A stretch of DNA of 64,000 nt, taken from the NCBI RefSeq assembly GCF_947179165.1, contig NC_077248.1, positions 46,650,232 to 46,714,231 on the forward strand. The letters are read 5' to 3'. Below, in pieces: positions 1 through 11,340 of the stretch. A model generated the notes under the pieces. The model did not search any database and was not told where the DNA came from. It saw nothing but the letters and a program-made list of their open reading frames with translations. The position numbers and the translations under genes are program-made. This DNA comes from Solanum dulcamara (taxonomy: Eukaryota > Streptophyta > Magnoliopsida > Solanales > Solanaceae). The first letter of the stretch is position 1, and each line of letters begins with the position of its first letter.

Positions 1-3000
1 ACATTTCATATACATATCAATCATAACTTATATCTAAGACATGCCAAAGGAAAGAAGAATAGCTCTACATACATGTTATGGATTACTCGCATCCAAGCTC
101 GCTTCGTTACTTCTTTAACCTATTTAACACGAAGGTAATATCAAGGTTAGTGACCTTCGACTTTCCAACTTGCAATTCTACTACCAACTATCCATAGGAA
201 CCAATTCTTTATTCGCCTTTCTCGACTAGTCTATTAGTTAGTTAGAAGTTAACGGAATTCAGGCAGTATCTCCTCTATAACTCGCCCTATACGAACTTCC
301 AATTACAAACTCAACTAATACATCCAACAAACAACAACAATCCTCAGCCTATACACAAGTAAACCACTTCAACATTACATAATACAAAATCCAAACAACT
401 CACCTAAAACTACGATACCAAAATAGAGTTTTTAATCTCTATTTCATAACACCTTTAACCACACGAAATGGGGTGTCATGTGGATGAAAACAGCAGTATA
501 TACAGTCATTTTTAGTCATGTTCCATCCCTGAAACACTACAAAACAACACCCAACACAACACCACAATAACAACGACTTTAGACAAACTTTAACCCATTA
601 AAATTACTTCACATCAGCCCCTACATGATCTGAAACGTTCTTTAGTCATAACATGTATATTTTTATGTTTCCAATCCATATTTATACCTTTATAACATGT
701 CCAAACCCATACCAAAATGTGGGAGAGGAGAACCAAGCCATACCTTGCTAAAAATCAACTTCGGAAACCCCTTAATGTGCTGAAAATTGGTGGGGCTGTT
801 TGCTGCACTTCCTGCTGCCCCAAATAATTAATTTACGCTATTCAACACCGTTATGTAACCGTAGAATACCTTAAATAATTAATTCACGGATTAAAAAGGT
901 TGATTCTGAACTTCATTCGCGAAGGAACTAGACTTTTGATGGGCAGCCCTTTTTTATGCGGCTGCGCTACCCAGCGCCTAACCTTGTCTCCCCTACTCCT
1001 CTTCAGGTTAAAGATCAAGTGGGGAGTACTGCCCAAGAGATTGCATCATAAGATATGCTCTCTAAGGACATCCGCTACCTATTCTTTTTCCAGGTTTAGA
1101 AAGACTGGTTCGGAAACATAGCGGGGTTTCTCAAGCTTAGGAAAGGAGGCGAACGGTTCATCAAGCCTTTTTTTTGCCTCAAGTCCCTCTTTGTGAATTC
1201 ACAGTTGAACCTTGATGGGAAATCACCATCCACCCAGTGCCGCTACCCACTTCTACTAAGGCAGGGTAGAAGTTTTGTATAAATGTATCGCCATGCTATT
1301 AAGTATTTTGATTTAAGGCAAAAACAATTTTCAACGCCCTTACGAGGTAGTGATGAGTTAAAATACTCGTGTTGGCATGGAAGTCAGCCCGATAAACTGG
1401 TTCCATTCTGTGTCAATTGAATGATCAAGGCATCGATTACTTCCACCTGTGGCCTTCTTCGACCGCCTTGACACCTTAATATCATGGAACCCCCATAAGC
1501 ACTGAATTGGCGAACTATTTTAGAATATAGAAATGCCGAAAATGAAGAAGGCCAATTTGCTCTTGAACAGAGTTGGTCTGCTGATAAGAAAATGGAGTTA
1601 GATTCGGTCCGACTCAAGCGAGTTAGTAAAAGGCGTGGCAATGGGGGGTTCAGTACAGGAGGCTAGTCTGGACTCGCTGTGTCATTCTAAAAGATGCGAA
1701 AACCACCTTTCTATCTAGACTAGTAATTTATGGTGTAGCCAGCCTCTTTTTTCTTCTTTATCCGGTCGCTGCTTTCTTATTGAAATCCCTTTTTTTGTCA
1801 GTGTTTTGGATCGGGAGTAACCACTAGTGATAGGGCAAAAATAGGGGGGAAGGACAAAGAAAAACTAGTAAGTCAGGTTCCATAAATCCGTAGCCAGAAA
1901 AAGAAATTGTTTTTTTTTGTTTTTTTTTGGAAAGTATTTTCTTGCAACCTGTGGCCCACACCTCCTATCTGTTCAGGGCAGGCGGCCAACTCAAAGAGGG
2001 AAATGCAAGGGGCGTAAGCGGTCTTTTTTGCCTCAGAAAAAGACTACTAGGAATTTAGACTGACGGCGTACCTAATTGGATTCTTATGTTTAATCCAGGA
2101 GCATACAATTGCCAACTGTAAACAATCACATGAATTGTTCAACCCATCTGAATTACACCTAACAACTCCCATGCTTTTTGTTGGTCAACAACCAACTAAA
2201 ATCTCTACACTTCTTACTCGACAGGACTTAGATCTGGTCTTTGAAGGAATCAAAAAAAGGAGACGCGACCCAAGATTCTATTTTCTCATCAATCCAATCC
2301 CCGTTCACGTTTTTTCTTTTTCTTATCAATGAATAGATCTCGACAGAGAGGGGACTCTTTCATACCTGCTAACTTCTAGGATGAGAAGTAGGTCCTTTGT
2401 TTTCGTTTCAGTGTAGAAGCAAACTCTCCAAATTATGACCAAATTTTCCTTGGATTTAGAACACTCTTTCCTCGGATAGAGACAAAGCTAAAGAAGCCTA
2501 TTAAATCTATCGTTTGGGCAGATAATAAATTAAAAGTTGCTCCTACTACTCAGCCGCAAAAAAGAAAACGGGAATGCTAAATTTGCGATTTTTCTAGTTA
2601 GAATGGCTCGCCTGGCATGACAGAAGAAAGTCAAACTCGATTGAAGGCAGGCAAAAGGAGAACAACTTCGGGTCACTCCTCAGAAAGATTCTTCATTCGA
2701 GTTAGCTTCTTTTTCTCCTCGATAGGGTCGAGAAAGGGCATAAACTCCCATAAAAGTGGAATTTGGTAATTGTAAATGGAAGTGATTCTTTTCATAACCC
2801 CAATACATTTTATGTGCAGATACAAGAATAGCATGATAAAAATAAAAGATTATGTCCAATTTGAAGCCCGCATCGCGTAAGGCCAAGAGTTCTGTCATTC
2901 CTCTTTGTCAACTCGAAGTCTAAGGCAAGGAACTTTCCATTCCATTTTCTTTTCTTTTCATAGGCTCTTTTATTGAGACCAAATCATTTCTTCTTTCAAA

Positions 3001-3444
3001 AGAGTTCCCCCCTCCCGCTATTAGCTTAAAGTAATAGAGGGCAGCTATAACAATGAGTAATTTTTTAATTTCTAAATAGCAGTACCAAAAAAACGCACTT
3101 CGACATCAAAAAAGCGTACTCGTAAAAATATTTGGAAAAAGAAGGGGTATTGGGGAAGCCCCTGCCCTGTGTAATGTGTTGCCTGGTGACAAATCACCAA
3201 CTCAGGATTCATTCGGTAATCTTCTTCTGAAGGTAGGCATTTCCCCACGAAGCGAGCGAGTTCCCTATTCCGTATCTCATCTATCTTATCTGCAAGGGCA
3301 AGGGATCCAATTTGGTATCTTGTGTACGAATTCATGTTGAGGACGCTTATGCCCCGACGGTGGGGCCTTATAGGGAAGATAGAGACCAATCACTTTGATC
3401 ATGGTTGTTCTAGCCAAGCCGACCAAGAGAGCTTCGGATCCAGC

Positions 3445-3528
3445 TAGCCATCCCTTAGAAGGTATTGTTAAAAGATCATCAATTCCTAATGAAATGGATG
3501 TCGCAGTAGCTTGTTGGAACCCTAGAGT
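3445..3528 (-). pseudogene. rpoC2: Plastid rpoC2 fragment (RNA polymerase beta'' subunit)
   Basis: The minus-strand frame contains [17 protein letters not shown] followed by [10 protein letters not shown]. This is the near-N-terminal segment of the plastid-encoded RNA polymerase beta'' subunit, about 28 residues of a protein normally over 1300 residues long. The surrounding codons of the same open frame do not continue rpoC2 on either side, so this is a short inserted piece and not a gene. It lies on the strand opposite to the atpI piece. A second copy is at 18296-18379. Confidence 0.8.
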
Positions 3529-4116
3529 TACTCGTAGTCCATCAGCTTTTTTCTTAGGTAGTAATCTTTCCTTTCTTGCCCTTTCATCATGCTGGCCTAA
3601 GACGCATCTCATGGAGATGGAAGGAGACGTCTTGCAAGCCAAAGACTTTGATAGGTGTCGGTAGGCACGCCTCTGATAAGGGCTCGATCCTGAGAAATTT
3701 AGATTGTGACCTACCGGTTACCGACTCGGAGCAATCAAGCTTAGAGACTAATTTGAATGAAACTTGACTTCTGAGTTCTTAGCCAAAATTGACGAAATAA
3801 ATAGTTTTTAAGTAAGTGCGTAGCTCAACAAGAAATTTCCTTACCTACAATCTGAAGTTTTACGCTTCAGAGAAGAAATGGCCCTATAGGATGCTCATTT
3901 GAAACCTTTGTCCGGTCAATGCGAGAAAGAGAGATGTTCCTCTCCATTCGTATCTCTTTTTCCAATTTCAGTCTCGATTAGTTCACAAGATTGATAGAAA
4001 ATAGAAAGCCCCCGCCCGTTTAAGCCCCATCTTCTCTCTTTGACTTTATCCCGCCTGATCGGTAGAATCTGCTGCTCTATTCTCTCCGTAACAGCTTCCA
4101 ACATTAAGTCCTTTGT

Positions 4117-4149
4117 TCCTCAGTAGCTCAGTGGTAGAGCGGTCGGCTG
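4117..4149 (+). pseudogene. trnN-GUU: Truncated plastid-type tRNA-Asn(GUU) 5' half
   Basis: The first 33 bases match the start of plastid-type trnN-GUU: acceptor strand, D-arm with AGCTCAGTGGTAGAGC, then GGTCGGCTG. Homology stops just before the anticodon GTT and is replaced by unrelated sequence. No anticodon, T-arm or 3' acceptor follows, so it cannot be a functional tRNA. Plant mitochondria commonly carry a plastid-derived trnN, which fits a mitochondrial source for the insert. Confidence 0.8.
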
Positions 4150-4492
4150 GTATGCGAAAAGGAATCAAATCCAGGGGCGGAACAGGCATCTGTGATCTTC
4201 CAGCAAAAAAAAAGACTCTTAGACTCACTCCAAGTATGAGGGTTCCACATTGGTCGTAACCCGGTTCGAGAACCTTCTCTGATAGATTACCTTCACCAAG
4301 TCATCGCCAGCAATCAGCTCTTATCCCTTGGTGTCAAAGGGCGAGTTCCTTTCTTGTCATGCCCAAAAACTTTCTTTATTCTCATTGGAGAAAGACAGGA
4401 CCACTTGGATCCGGTAGGAGCAGGAGTAGGTAAGTTAGTATCGATCCGGTGAATTTTGTTTAAAGTTCTATTTTTTTAGAGGGAAAGGCAAT

Positions 4493-4721
4493 ATGAATGT
4501 TCTATCATGGTCCATCAATACTCTAAAGGGGTTATACGATATATCCAGTGTGGAAGTAGGCCAATATTTCTATTGGCAAATAGGGGGTTCCAAGTACATG
4601 GCCAAGTACTTATTACTTCTTGGGTTGTAATTGCTATCTTATTAGGTTCAGCCACTCTAGCTGTTCGGAACCCACAAACCATTCCGACCAGGGGTCAGAA
4701 TTTCTTCAAATATGTTCTTGG
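4493..4721 (+). pseudogene. atpI: Plastid atpI 5' fragment (ATP synthase CF0 subunit a)
   Basis: The ATG at 4493 follows the plastid leader motif AGAGGGAAAGGCAAT. The reading frame matches the start of CF0 subunit a for about 35 codons. One T is missing near 4590, where the run GGGGGTTCC should read GGTTTCC-type, shifting the frame. The continuation is then read as [20 protein letters not shown] and on to NPQTIPT. Homology ends at about codon 75 of the usual 247, before the conserved proton-channel helices. It is clearly a dead fragment; the same 1-base loss is present in the second copy at 19344. Confidence 0.9.
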
Positions 4722-5262
4722 AGGTCTTATATATATATATAGGCCACTTTAGGAGGTAACACGTGTCAAGCCCTCATAGGGCCAATACACTACCTCCTCC
4801 CCTTAGGGGCTGCCATGTGCCAGGTGGGGGCCTACCCCTTGTTGCAGCTACTTCCATGTGGCACCTCCATTTACTTCCATGTGTCACCTCTAGATACTTC
4901 CACATGTCGCTCACTTCTTTTTTTCGTGGGTTCGTAATCTCATCTTGTTTTATGAACCTATGTAATCGTTGCTATGTAAGCTTGGTATGTACTCAAGTAG
5001 TTTAAGTACGTATGATTTCCAAGTTGGTAGCTCAAGTATTTAAGTCGAGTCCTACGACTCATTATTTGGTCTCCAACATCTTTCGGAATCTTACAACTTT
5101 ATTTCCAATCTTCTCTATTATAGGGTATCTTATTCTCCCTACCTTAAAATTATTTGATGACGTCATGGTGACTTCTAAGAAGCTTAAGATACTTTCAAGA
5201 AACTTAAGAAGCCTAAAAAGCTTAAGAAAACGTTCCAATGTACAAAAGTACGGGGTGTAACA

Positions 5263-5276
5263 TCCTTCCCCCCTTT
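5263..5276 (-). other. Polypurine tract of element A
   Basis: On the minus strand this reads AAAGGGGGGAAGGA, immediately before the TGTTACACCCC start of the 3' LTR. This is the normal site for plus-strand DNA priming in LTR retrotransposons. Just internal to it, 5279-5299 reads CACATTCGAGGACGAATGTCC on the minus strand (first 20 bases diagnostic), a short tail common upstream of the tract in Tekay-type elements. Confidence 0.8.
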
Positions 5277-8200
5277 AGGACATTCGTCCTCGAATGTGAA
5301 CCAAAATATTTTTAAAGATCTTATACAGATTACGGGGAAATTCCTATCTATTTCAATAACCCACACTTTCATCAAGTAACTAATATAAAAGTTTCAAAAG
5401 TTGGGATTACCTGTAGACGTAGGGAATAGGTACGGATACTTATGTTCCATTTTCCTTTCGGCTTCCTAGGTCATTTCTTCGCAACTCTCATTTCGCCATA
5501 ACACCTTGACAGAAGCTATGTCCTTAGTTCATACTCCCCTACTCTGCCGATCCAGGATGGTGATCAGTTGCTTTTTATAGGATAACTCCTCTGTAACCTA
5601 GATAACCTCTTTACGATATACTCGAGATGGATCACCCATACTTGCGAAGCATCGATAATTGGAAGAATTGATGTACTGCTTCTGGATCCGCCGGTAAGTC
5701 TAATTTGCCGTCAACCTTGCCTATTCGGTGGAGGGTATGATAAGGGCCAATACATCTCAGACTAATGTCTTCTTTCTAGCTGGCTCTCATTACTTTCTCT
5801 CTGGGAGACACTTTTGAGAGTGCTTAATTATAACTTGAAACCTTAGAGATCGACGTCGATTATCCACGTATGACTTCTGTCGACTCTGTGCTACTAATAA
5901 TCTCTCCTGAATAAGCTTCACCTTCTATACTGCCTATTGAACCACGTCTGGTCTTATTAGCCATATTTTACTAACACCAAACCAACTAATTAGCGACCTA
6001 TACTGTCTGCCATACAAAGTCTCGTATGGGGCCACCTATATATTAGAATGATAGTTAATATCATAAGTACTCTTGACAGGTGGTAGGAAATTATTCGTGT
6101 TACCTTTGGGGTCAACCATATAGGCCCACAATATATGTTTACCTTATAGCTACCAAGCTTAGTCTTTCTATTAGTTTGAGGGTAAAATAGTGTATGAAGA
6201 CCTATTTGTCTTCCCAATCTCTTCGCAGACTGATCTTTGGTTGTTAACTGTAACTTAGGCTCCTTCGTCTTGGACAATAGCTATAGGGACTCTGTAAGGT
6301 CTTACCACCCTTTTATCTATAATTTCAAACCTTCTCGGCTAAGCAGGTAGTCTTTGATTGAAGAAGCATAGGGTGATATTGTTAATCTATGGGTAAAATT
6401 CCCTCTAGAATCATTTGTCCATGGAGTGAGAAGTGATTCTTGTAGCCAAGGTCGTATTGTGGAATCTTTGACATAGTGTAATACTTCTTTCCTTCTTTAG
6501 ATGACATCAACTGGTACCCTTACCTTTTGGGTTTTGCTTTTTGCCCCTAAGAGTTGGCTGTCAAGTGGTGTCGAAATCCCCTCACACAATGTCCTATATA
6601 GACATTCCATGGTTTGCCTATCATTAACTGGTATTATATTGAAGAGCTGTGGCATACATGTGCACCATATATTAGTAATCAGCTAATCCTGCTTGTTTTG
6701 CTTAAGCCCTTTTACAATTCCCTTAACGTAACTTATAACACTCTAGGTATATAATCTCTTGTTGTTGCTTCATCGTTAGTTCAGATTCTTCCATGGTCCT
6801 TTTTCTCAGATTTGGCTCCAATTTTTCTGTAACACGATACATTGCAATTCTTGCAATAATGTGCGAAGGTACTCAACTTCGCCCAAGATTTACCTTAGCG
6901 TCGTCTCTCTAGTCGTCAGGTTCCACCTTGTCCTTTTCTTTTCTATCTTACAACTAGTATCAGGGTAGATCTTTAGTTCAACCATGACCATGTACTTTTT
7001 GGTCATTTGATTTAACTTCTCTTTGTATTTCTCTATAACGTGTCCAAAATATCATAACCACTTTTTCCTCATGTACTCCTCCGCTTGGTCTTATGTTATA
7101 TATATATCCGTAGGTTACACAACTACTTTTATACAACCGGTATGAGGTAGATGCGGTCTTTTCATTTCCTGGTCCATCTTGCTTTACATATCACCTTCAC
7201 ACTAGAACTTGCTCGCGCTAGCGTTAATCTGTCCTACCCCTTTCTTTTCCTTCCTTCGGGTACTCCTGGGTTTCCTCATTCCCTACCGTAGGAGATTTTC
7301 TATCCTTTCTCCTTATTACTTGTATGTCACAACTCAGCAGCCAACAACTCTGTTGCCATATCTTAATCTTTACTCAACCATGGCCTGACTACCCTTTACA
7401 TAGTCCTTATATCGCTTAGTCTTACTCACTTATTGTATTCACCTCTTTTTGTATGCACCAACCCATTAGGGTCTCTGCTAATGGTTCTCCGTACGATCTC
7501 AAATATCATGGATTCTATCCATTCATTGCTGGCCTTTATCCCTTGCTAACTCATACAGGCATGGGATCTTGCTTGAAATTTAAGTACTCCCATTAACATG
7601 TGATAGTGTCAGTTGACTTCATCTCACAATTGTATTTCTCTTGTCCCTTTCCCCCCCTTTAGGGTGTACCCATGTCACCCCTTGTTTATTTTCAATTGTT
7701 CATACATATATGATTCTGTTCCAACACATTTGACATACTGCACCATATCTACACCTTCTATTAGATCATCCATACTTTAGGTTGCCTTGTAAGAACCGTT
7801 AATGCAACCATGGGGTGCTTAGAATTATTTATAACTAATACCCAATCGAGTTCAAGTACTGGTACTCGAGTCATATAATTAATATAGTAGTTTATCCAGG
7901 GCCACATTCCTTTCTTCCCCACCAGTGCTTAGCTAGCGCTCATAATCATTTTAGCTTCTCCATTCGGAAGTACTTGTACTCTAGTGACCTGTGTTTCTAT
8001 GCCTGCTATAACATTATCTTCATCTCCGTGGATACCACTTGTTCCTCTTACTGGACTCGCAGCACATCAATGCTTTTGCAGAGCTACCTCCCTCATCCTG
8101 GAGGGGTCTTTATATTTTCCACGGCGGAATCACATATCCCCAATACTTATTTATATCTCATAAGCTTTTATCCTTGTCGGGTCCCTGAGGTTAACTTCCA

Positions 8201-9249
8201 ATTCTTCTCAGTCTCATGTCACTTTTTCTTTAATACTGGTCTTATATTCTCTCCTTTTCATACTACACCTTTAGTTCGCAGCTATTTATTCCCTTTTTCG
8301 TCTGATACTCATACTTAATTGATCACATCTATCTAGAGTGCTTCCTGCAGTAGTCCTTTGTTCTTTCAGTCCACGGCTATTTTTTCGCCCGAGGAGTTTC
8401 ATGCTACCCCTATATCCCTTGGGAAAATCATTCTTTGGTATCACCGACCCTTATGCATCCTTCTAGTATGTTATCCAATAAATGAAGCACATGATTCTGG
8501 ACAGCCCATAAGTTTATGTCTTCCGTCCATAAGTTACTTTGGTCACTTAATAACCAATAAAAGGTTACCATAAAGCATCCTCTAACCACTACCAGAAAGA
8601 AAATTAATATCCAATAAGTACCACAATACTGTTTAGTGCCTAACTCGTGTGGTTTCCCTCTAAGTTCATTCCTGAGTCGTGAACAACTTATCTCCTTCAC
8701 CACCAATGGTTGAGGGTTCTGTACTTTCCCTACCAAAGTGGAACCCAATTGCTGGACACCTTTCCCTCCAACAAGAGTTTCCCTCCGACATAAAACTTCA
8801 TAAGTAAACTTGGGACCCCTTTACCAACAATACCGAGGGTACCTTTACAGCATTAGCTCATCATAATAGGGGTACTCGGTATCAACTTCCAAGCCGTATG
8901 ATAAACTTATAGTTTATTTCCCCTTTCTATTCTAGAAACTTTTGGCAGAGTTTCCTCAATAGTCCTTACTATCCCAAACCAGCACTCAGGAAATACCAAC
9001 AATGCCATGCAAGGCCAACGTATATATACATCCATATCATATCATATCACATCAATAATGCCTCACAAGGCTAATATTAACATATGTTTATAGCATCTCA
9101 TATCCCTGCAGCACAGGGCTTCCTACATTAGGTTGAAACAAAAATGAGAACTTGCCCTATATAACCAGCAAAAGCTATACTTATCACTCCCTTATACCTC
9201 TGATCAATCAATCCCCAGTTTGACTCAATAACCCTGGAAGAAGGCACAC
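5277..9249 (-). pseudogene. Internal region of element A: decayed integrase and chromodomain, rest non-coding
   Basis: On the minus strand, 5430-5530 reads IASVKVLWRNESCEEMT, a stop, EAERKMEHKYPYLFP. This is the C-terminal chromodomain of a Tekay/Del chromovirus integrase. At 5600-5760 pieces of the integrase C-terminal module are visible (LDLP..., AVHQFF, LSMLRKY). At 5990-6300 the integrase core is broken over several frames, including TILPSN/FYPQTN (for FHPQTDG) and WPHTRLCMADSIG (for APYEALYGR). From about 6500 to 9249 no gag, protease or RT could be recognised on either strand. Instead 7640-7670 and 8945-9110 match the non-coding interior of element C (36820-36850 and 35190-35390, opposite strand). 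Element A therefore seems to be a non-autonomous derivative, interrupted at about 9250 by a LINE. Confidence 0.7.
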
Positions 9250-11340
9250 CTTAGCTCTCATTATGGAAACATTAACTACCTATGAAAGAGTTTCTGGAGT
9301 TTCTGGACAATTGATTAACAAGCAAAAAAGTCATTTCATGGTTCCCTCCAATGCTTACAAGTCTATTGTACTGAGAATAAAGAGTATCACTGGTTTCAAC
9401 CAAAAGAGTAGTCATATAACATACTTGGGATGTCCTATTTATATTGGTAGGCAAAGAGTTATTTACTACTCTGATCTTATTGCAAAAGTTGTAAGCAGGA
9501 ACACTAGTTGGCATGCTAAAATCCTGAGCTATGGGGGGTAGAGCTATTCTTGTGAAGCATGTTATTCAAGCCATGCTAATACATTTGCTTTCAGCCAGCA
9601 TCCCTCCCTCAACCATCATCAAGAAGATTCAGAGCATCACTACTAACTTTTTTTAGGGATAGAAAAATGACAAGAGGAAGTACCACTGGTCCTCATGGAA
9701 GAACCTTAGCTATCCTTATGATGAAAGGGGCATAGGGTTTAGACAAATCACTGATGTGGTTAAATCTTTTCAATACAAGCAGTGGTGGACCCTTAGAACC
9801 AAGAACACCTTGTGGGGAGATTTCCTTAAATCCAAATACTGTCAGAGGGCCAATATTATTACAAAAAAGTGGGACACTGGTCAGTCCTTAATTTGGAAGC
9901 ACCTCATGAACAACAAATACAACATTGAGCCTCACATTCAGTGGCAAATTAAGTCTGGCTCTTGCCTTTTTTGGTGGGACAACTGGCTAGGTGTTGGCCC
10001 TTTAGCTCACTTTTTTGCTAACAGTTGTAGGTTTAACCACACCCAAGTTTCAGCTTTTCTAACTAAAGGCCAATGGAATGTTCATCTCATTATCCAAAAA
10101 GCCCCTCCCCAGTTTGTTCCTAACATTTTAGCAACTCAATTCAGCTACCATCCTCTCAAACAGGACCATCCATGCTGGATTCCTAATACCAATAGGGAGT
10201 TCAGTTGTTCCTCTGCCTGGGAGCTCATTAGAGACAAGAGGACAAATACTATGCTGAATGCATGTACTTGGCACCAACTAATACCTTTCAAATGCTCCTT
10301 TCTTGTTTGGAGAGCTCTTAGAAGGAAATTACCTACCAATGAGAAAATAACCAGCTTTGGCAAAGCCCCCTCTCAGTGCCATTGTTGTGATAGACCTGGC
10401 CAAGACACCATTGATCACACCTTTGTTGCAGGAACTTTTGCCAAGAATACTTGGAGGGTGTTTGCTGATTCTTTGGGCATAAAAAAGGATTACACACCTC
10501 TTAGAAATATGCTTATGAGATGGTGGACATCTAAATACAAGAATGAAGAACATAAGCTCCTGTTATAATCAATCCCTGTCTTCATTTGTTGGAACTTATG
10601 GAAGAATAGATGTGCTTCCAAATATGGAGGGAAGAAATCTAACCTTTCAAGAGTCAAATTTTCTGTCTACAAAGACATCTCTAACCTGCAAATCACAACT
10701 TTTCCTTATATTAAATGGCCAAATAACTGGAAGGACCTAGTCATTTCAGTGGAACAATGCTACCATGACACCAAAATTACCCCTATATGCTAGATCAAAC
10801 CAGGTGATCACATGGTAAAGCTAAATATAGATGGTAGTGCCTTTAACAACCCAGGCAACATTGGTGGAGGAGGAATACTTAGAAATACTCATAGTGACCT
10901 TATCTTTGCCTATGCAGTTCCATTGGGGGAAGGAACTAACAACCAAGCAGAAATCAAGTCTGCTATGTTTGGTCTATCTTGGTGTATTCATCTTGGTTAT
11001 TTATAGGTAGAGTTAGAGGTAGATTCTCAACTCCTAATCAGGTGGTTACAACAAGAAGCAAAACCCCCTTGGTCAATAAAGAAGCTGCTGGACAATTTAA
11101 ACAACATCATCAACCAATTCCAAACTTTCAGCTGTAAACACATCCTTAGAGAAGCAAACTACACAGCTGATGTCTTATCCAAACACAGCCACAAATGCAA
11201 ATCTCCTGAACTCTATTTCACTGTGCATGATCTCCCCAAACAAGCTAAGGCATACCTTGAGATTGACAAGCTGGAAATGCCTTCTTTCAGAAGAAAAAAA
11301 CTCAAGAGAATCAAGAAACCTCCCTAACTCATTCCATTTT
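9250..11340 (+). pseudogene. 5'-truncated LINE: RT C-terminal part, zf-RVT and RNase H remnants
   Basis: Homology starts inside the reverse transcriptase, after the catalytic motifs: METLTTYERVSG, QLINKQKS, then YLGCPIYIGR (9263-9538). It continues with a shifted AILVKHVIQAMLIHLLSASI. The open frame 9756-10568 (270 codons) is the connecting region ending in the zf-RVT module, with FKCSFLVWRALRRKLPT and CHCCDRPGQDTIDHTF. The RNase H domain follows at 10812-11310 (KLNIDGSAFNNPG, GTNNQAEIKSAMFGL, a stop, VELEVDSQLLIRWL, REANYTADVLSKH). This order is that of plant L1-type LINEs with a C-terminal RNase H. The 5' ORF and catalytic RT are absent, as expected from incomplete reverse transcription. 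At least three frame breaks make it inactive. It lies inside element A, opposite to its coding strand. Confidence 0.9.

Larger units (their letters stand above)
1..4729. repeat. Copy 1 of a >=4.7-kb direct duplication (copy 2 at 14854-19580)
   Basis: Line-by-line comparison shows the same sequence at an offset of 14850-14853 bp. There are about ten substitutions in the first kilobase and only a few 1-base indels in homopolymers, so identity is roughly 99%. The repeat starts at or before the window edge and stops abruptly at 4729/19580. After that, copy 1 runs into TATATA and A-type U3, while copy 2 continues into a different U3 subfamily. Both the LTR part (1 to about 889) and the organellar part are included, so the duplication is later than the organellar insertion. 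Confidence 0.95.
890..4729. other. Organellar DNA insert, copy 1 (mitochondrial-like with plastid pieces)
   Basis: The base composition and texture differ from the flanking LTR: higher GC and many AAAG/CTTT-rich runs typical of plant mitochondrial spacers. Three plastid gene pieces are recognisable: rpoC2 (minus strand), trnN-GUU (5' part) and atpI (5' part). In plastid genomes rpoC2, rps2 and atpI lie in a row on one strand. Here rpoC2 and atpI are on opposite strands about 1 kb apart, with trnN between them, so the order is scrambled. That favours a mitochondrial source carrying plastid-derived DNA, or a rearranged plastid insert. The remainder (about 890-3400 and 3530-4110) has open frames of 60-118 codons that I could not assign. 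The exact left edge is uncertain by about 10 bp. Confidence 0.7.
1..5262 (-). mobile_element. 3' LTR of element A (Ty3/gypsy chromovirus), left end outside window, mosaic
   Basis: This is read on the minus strand. The right edge is a typical LTR start (TGTTACACCCC on the minus strand, ending at 5262) and abuts a purine tract at 5263-5276. Positions 4760-5262 match the U3 end of the LTR at 20398-23840 closely (about 90% or better by eye), so these are the paired LTRs of one element. Positions 1 to about 889 are LTR sequence, with motifs recognisable on the opposite strand in element C. Positions 890-4729 are organellar DNA, which no normal LTR contains. The stretch 1-4729 is almost identical to 14854-19580 in LTR B, so this LTR is a mosaic: B-like on the left and A-like on the right, joined at a short TA run at 4729-4742. 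The left end and the target duplication lie outside the window. Confidence 0.75.

Noticed and set aside
1384..1641. An 85-codon minus-strand frame kept in both copies of the duplication (1384-1641 and 16236-16493)
   Set aside because: Conservation is only due to the ~99% identical duplication. It lies in organellar spacer-like sequence, and no family is recognised.
3072..3642. Two overlapping minus-strand frames of 105 and 118 codons as possible genes
   Set aside because: One contains only a 28-residue rpoC2 piece; the rest is chimeric organellar sequence. Start, end and composition do not fit a functional protein.
4117..4149. A functional tRNA gene
   Set aside because: Only the 5' half of trnN is present; the anticodon and 3' half are missing.
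4507..4752. An 81-codon frame ending in TA-repeat sequence as a membrane protein gene
   Set aside because: It is the frameshifted plastid atpI fragment running into LTR sequence.
9272..10553. Minus-strand frames of 60-80 codons across the LINE
   Set aside because: They are shadows of the LINE coding strand, which has clear RT, zf-RVT and RNase H motifs on plus.
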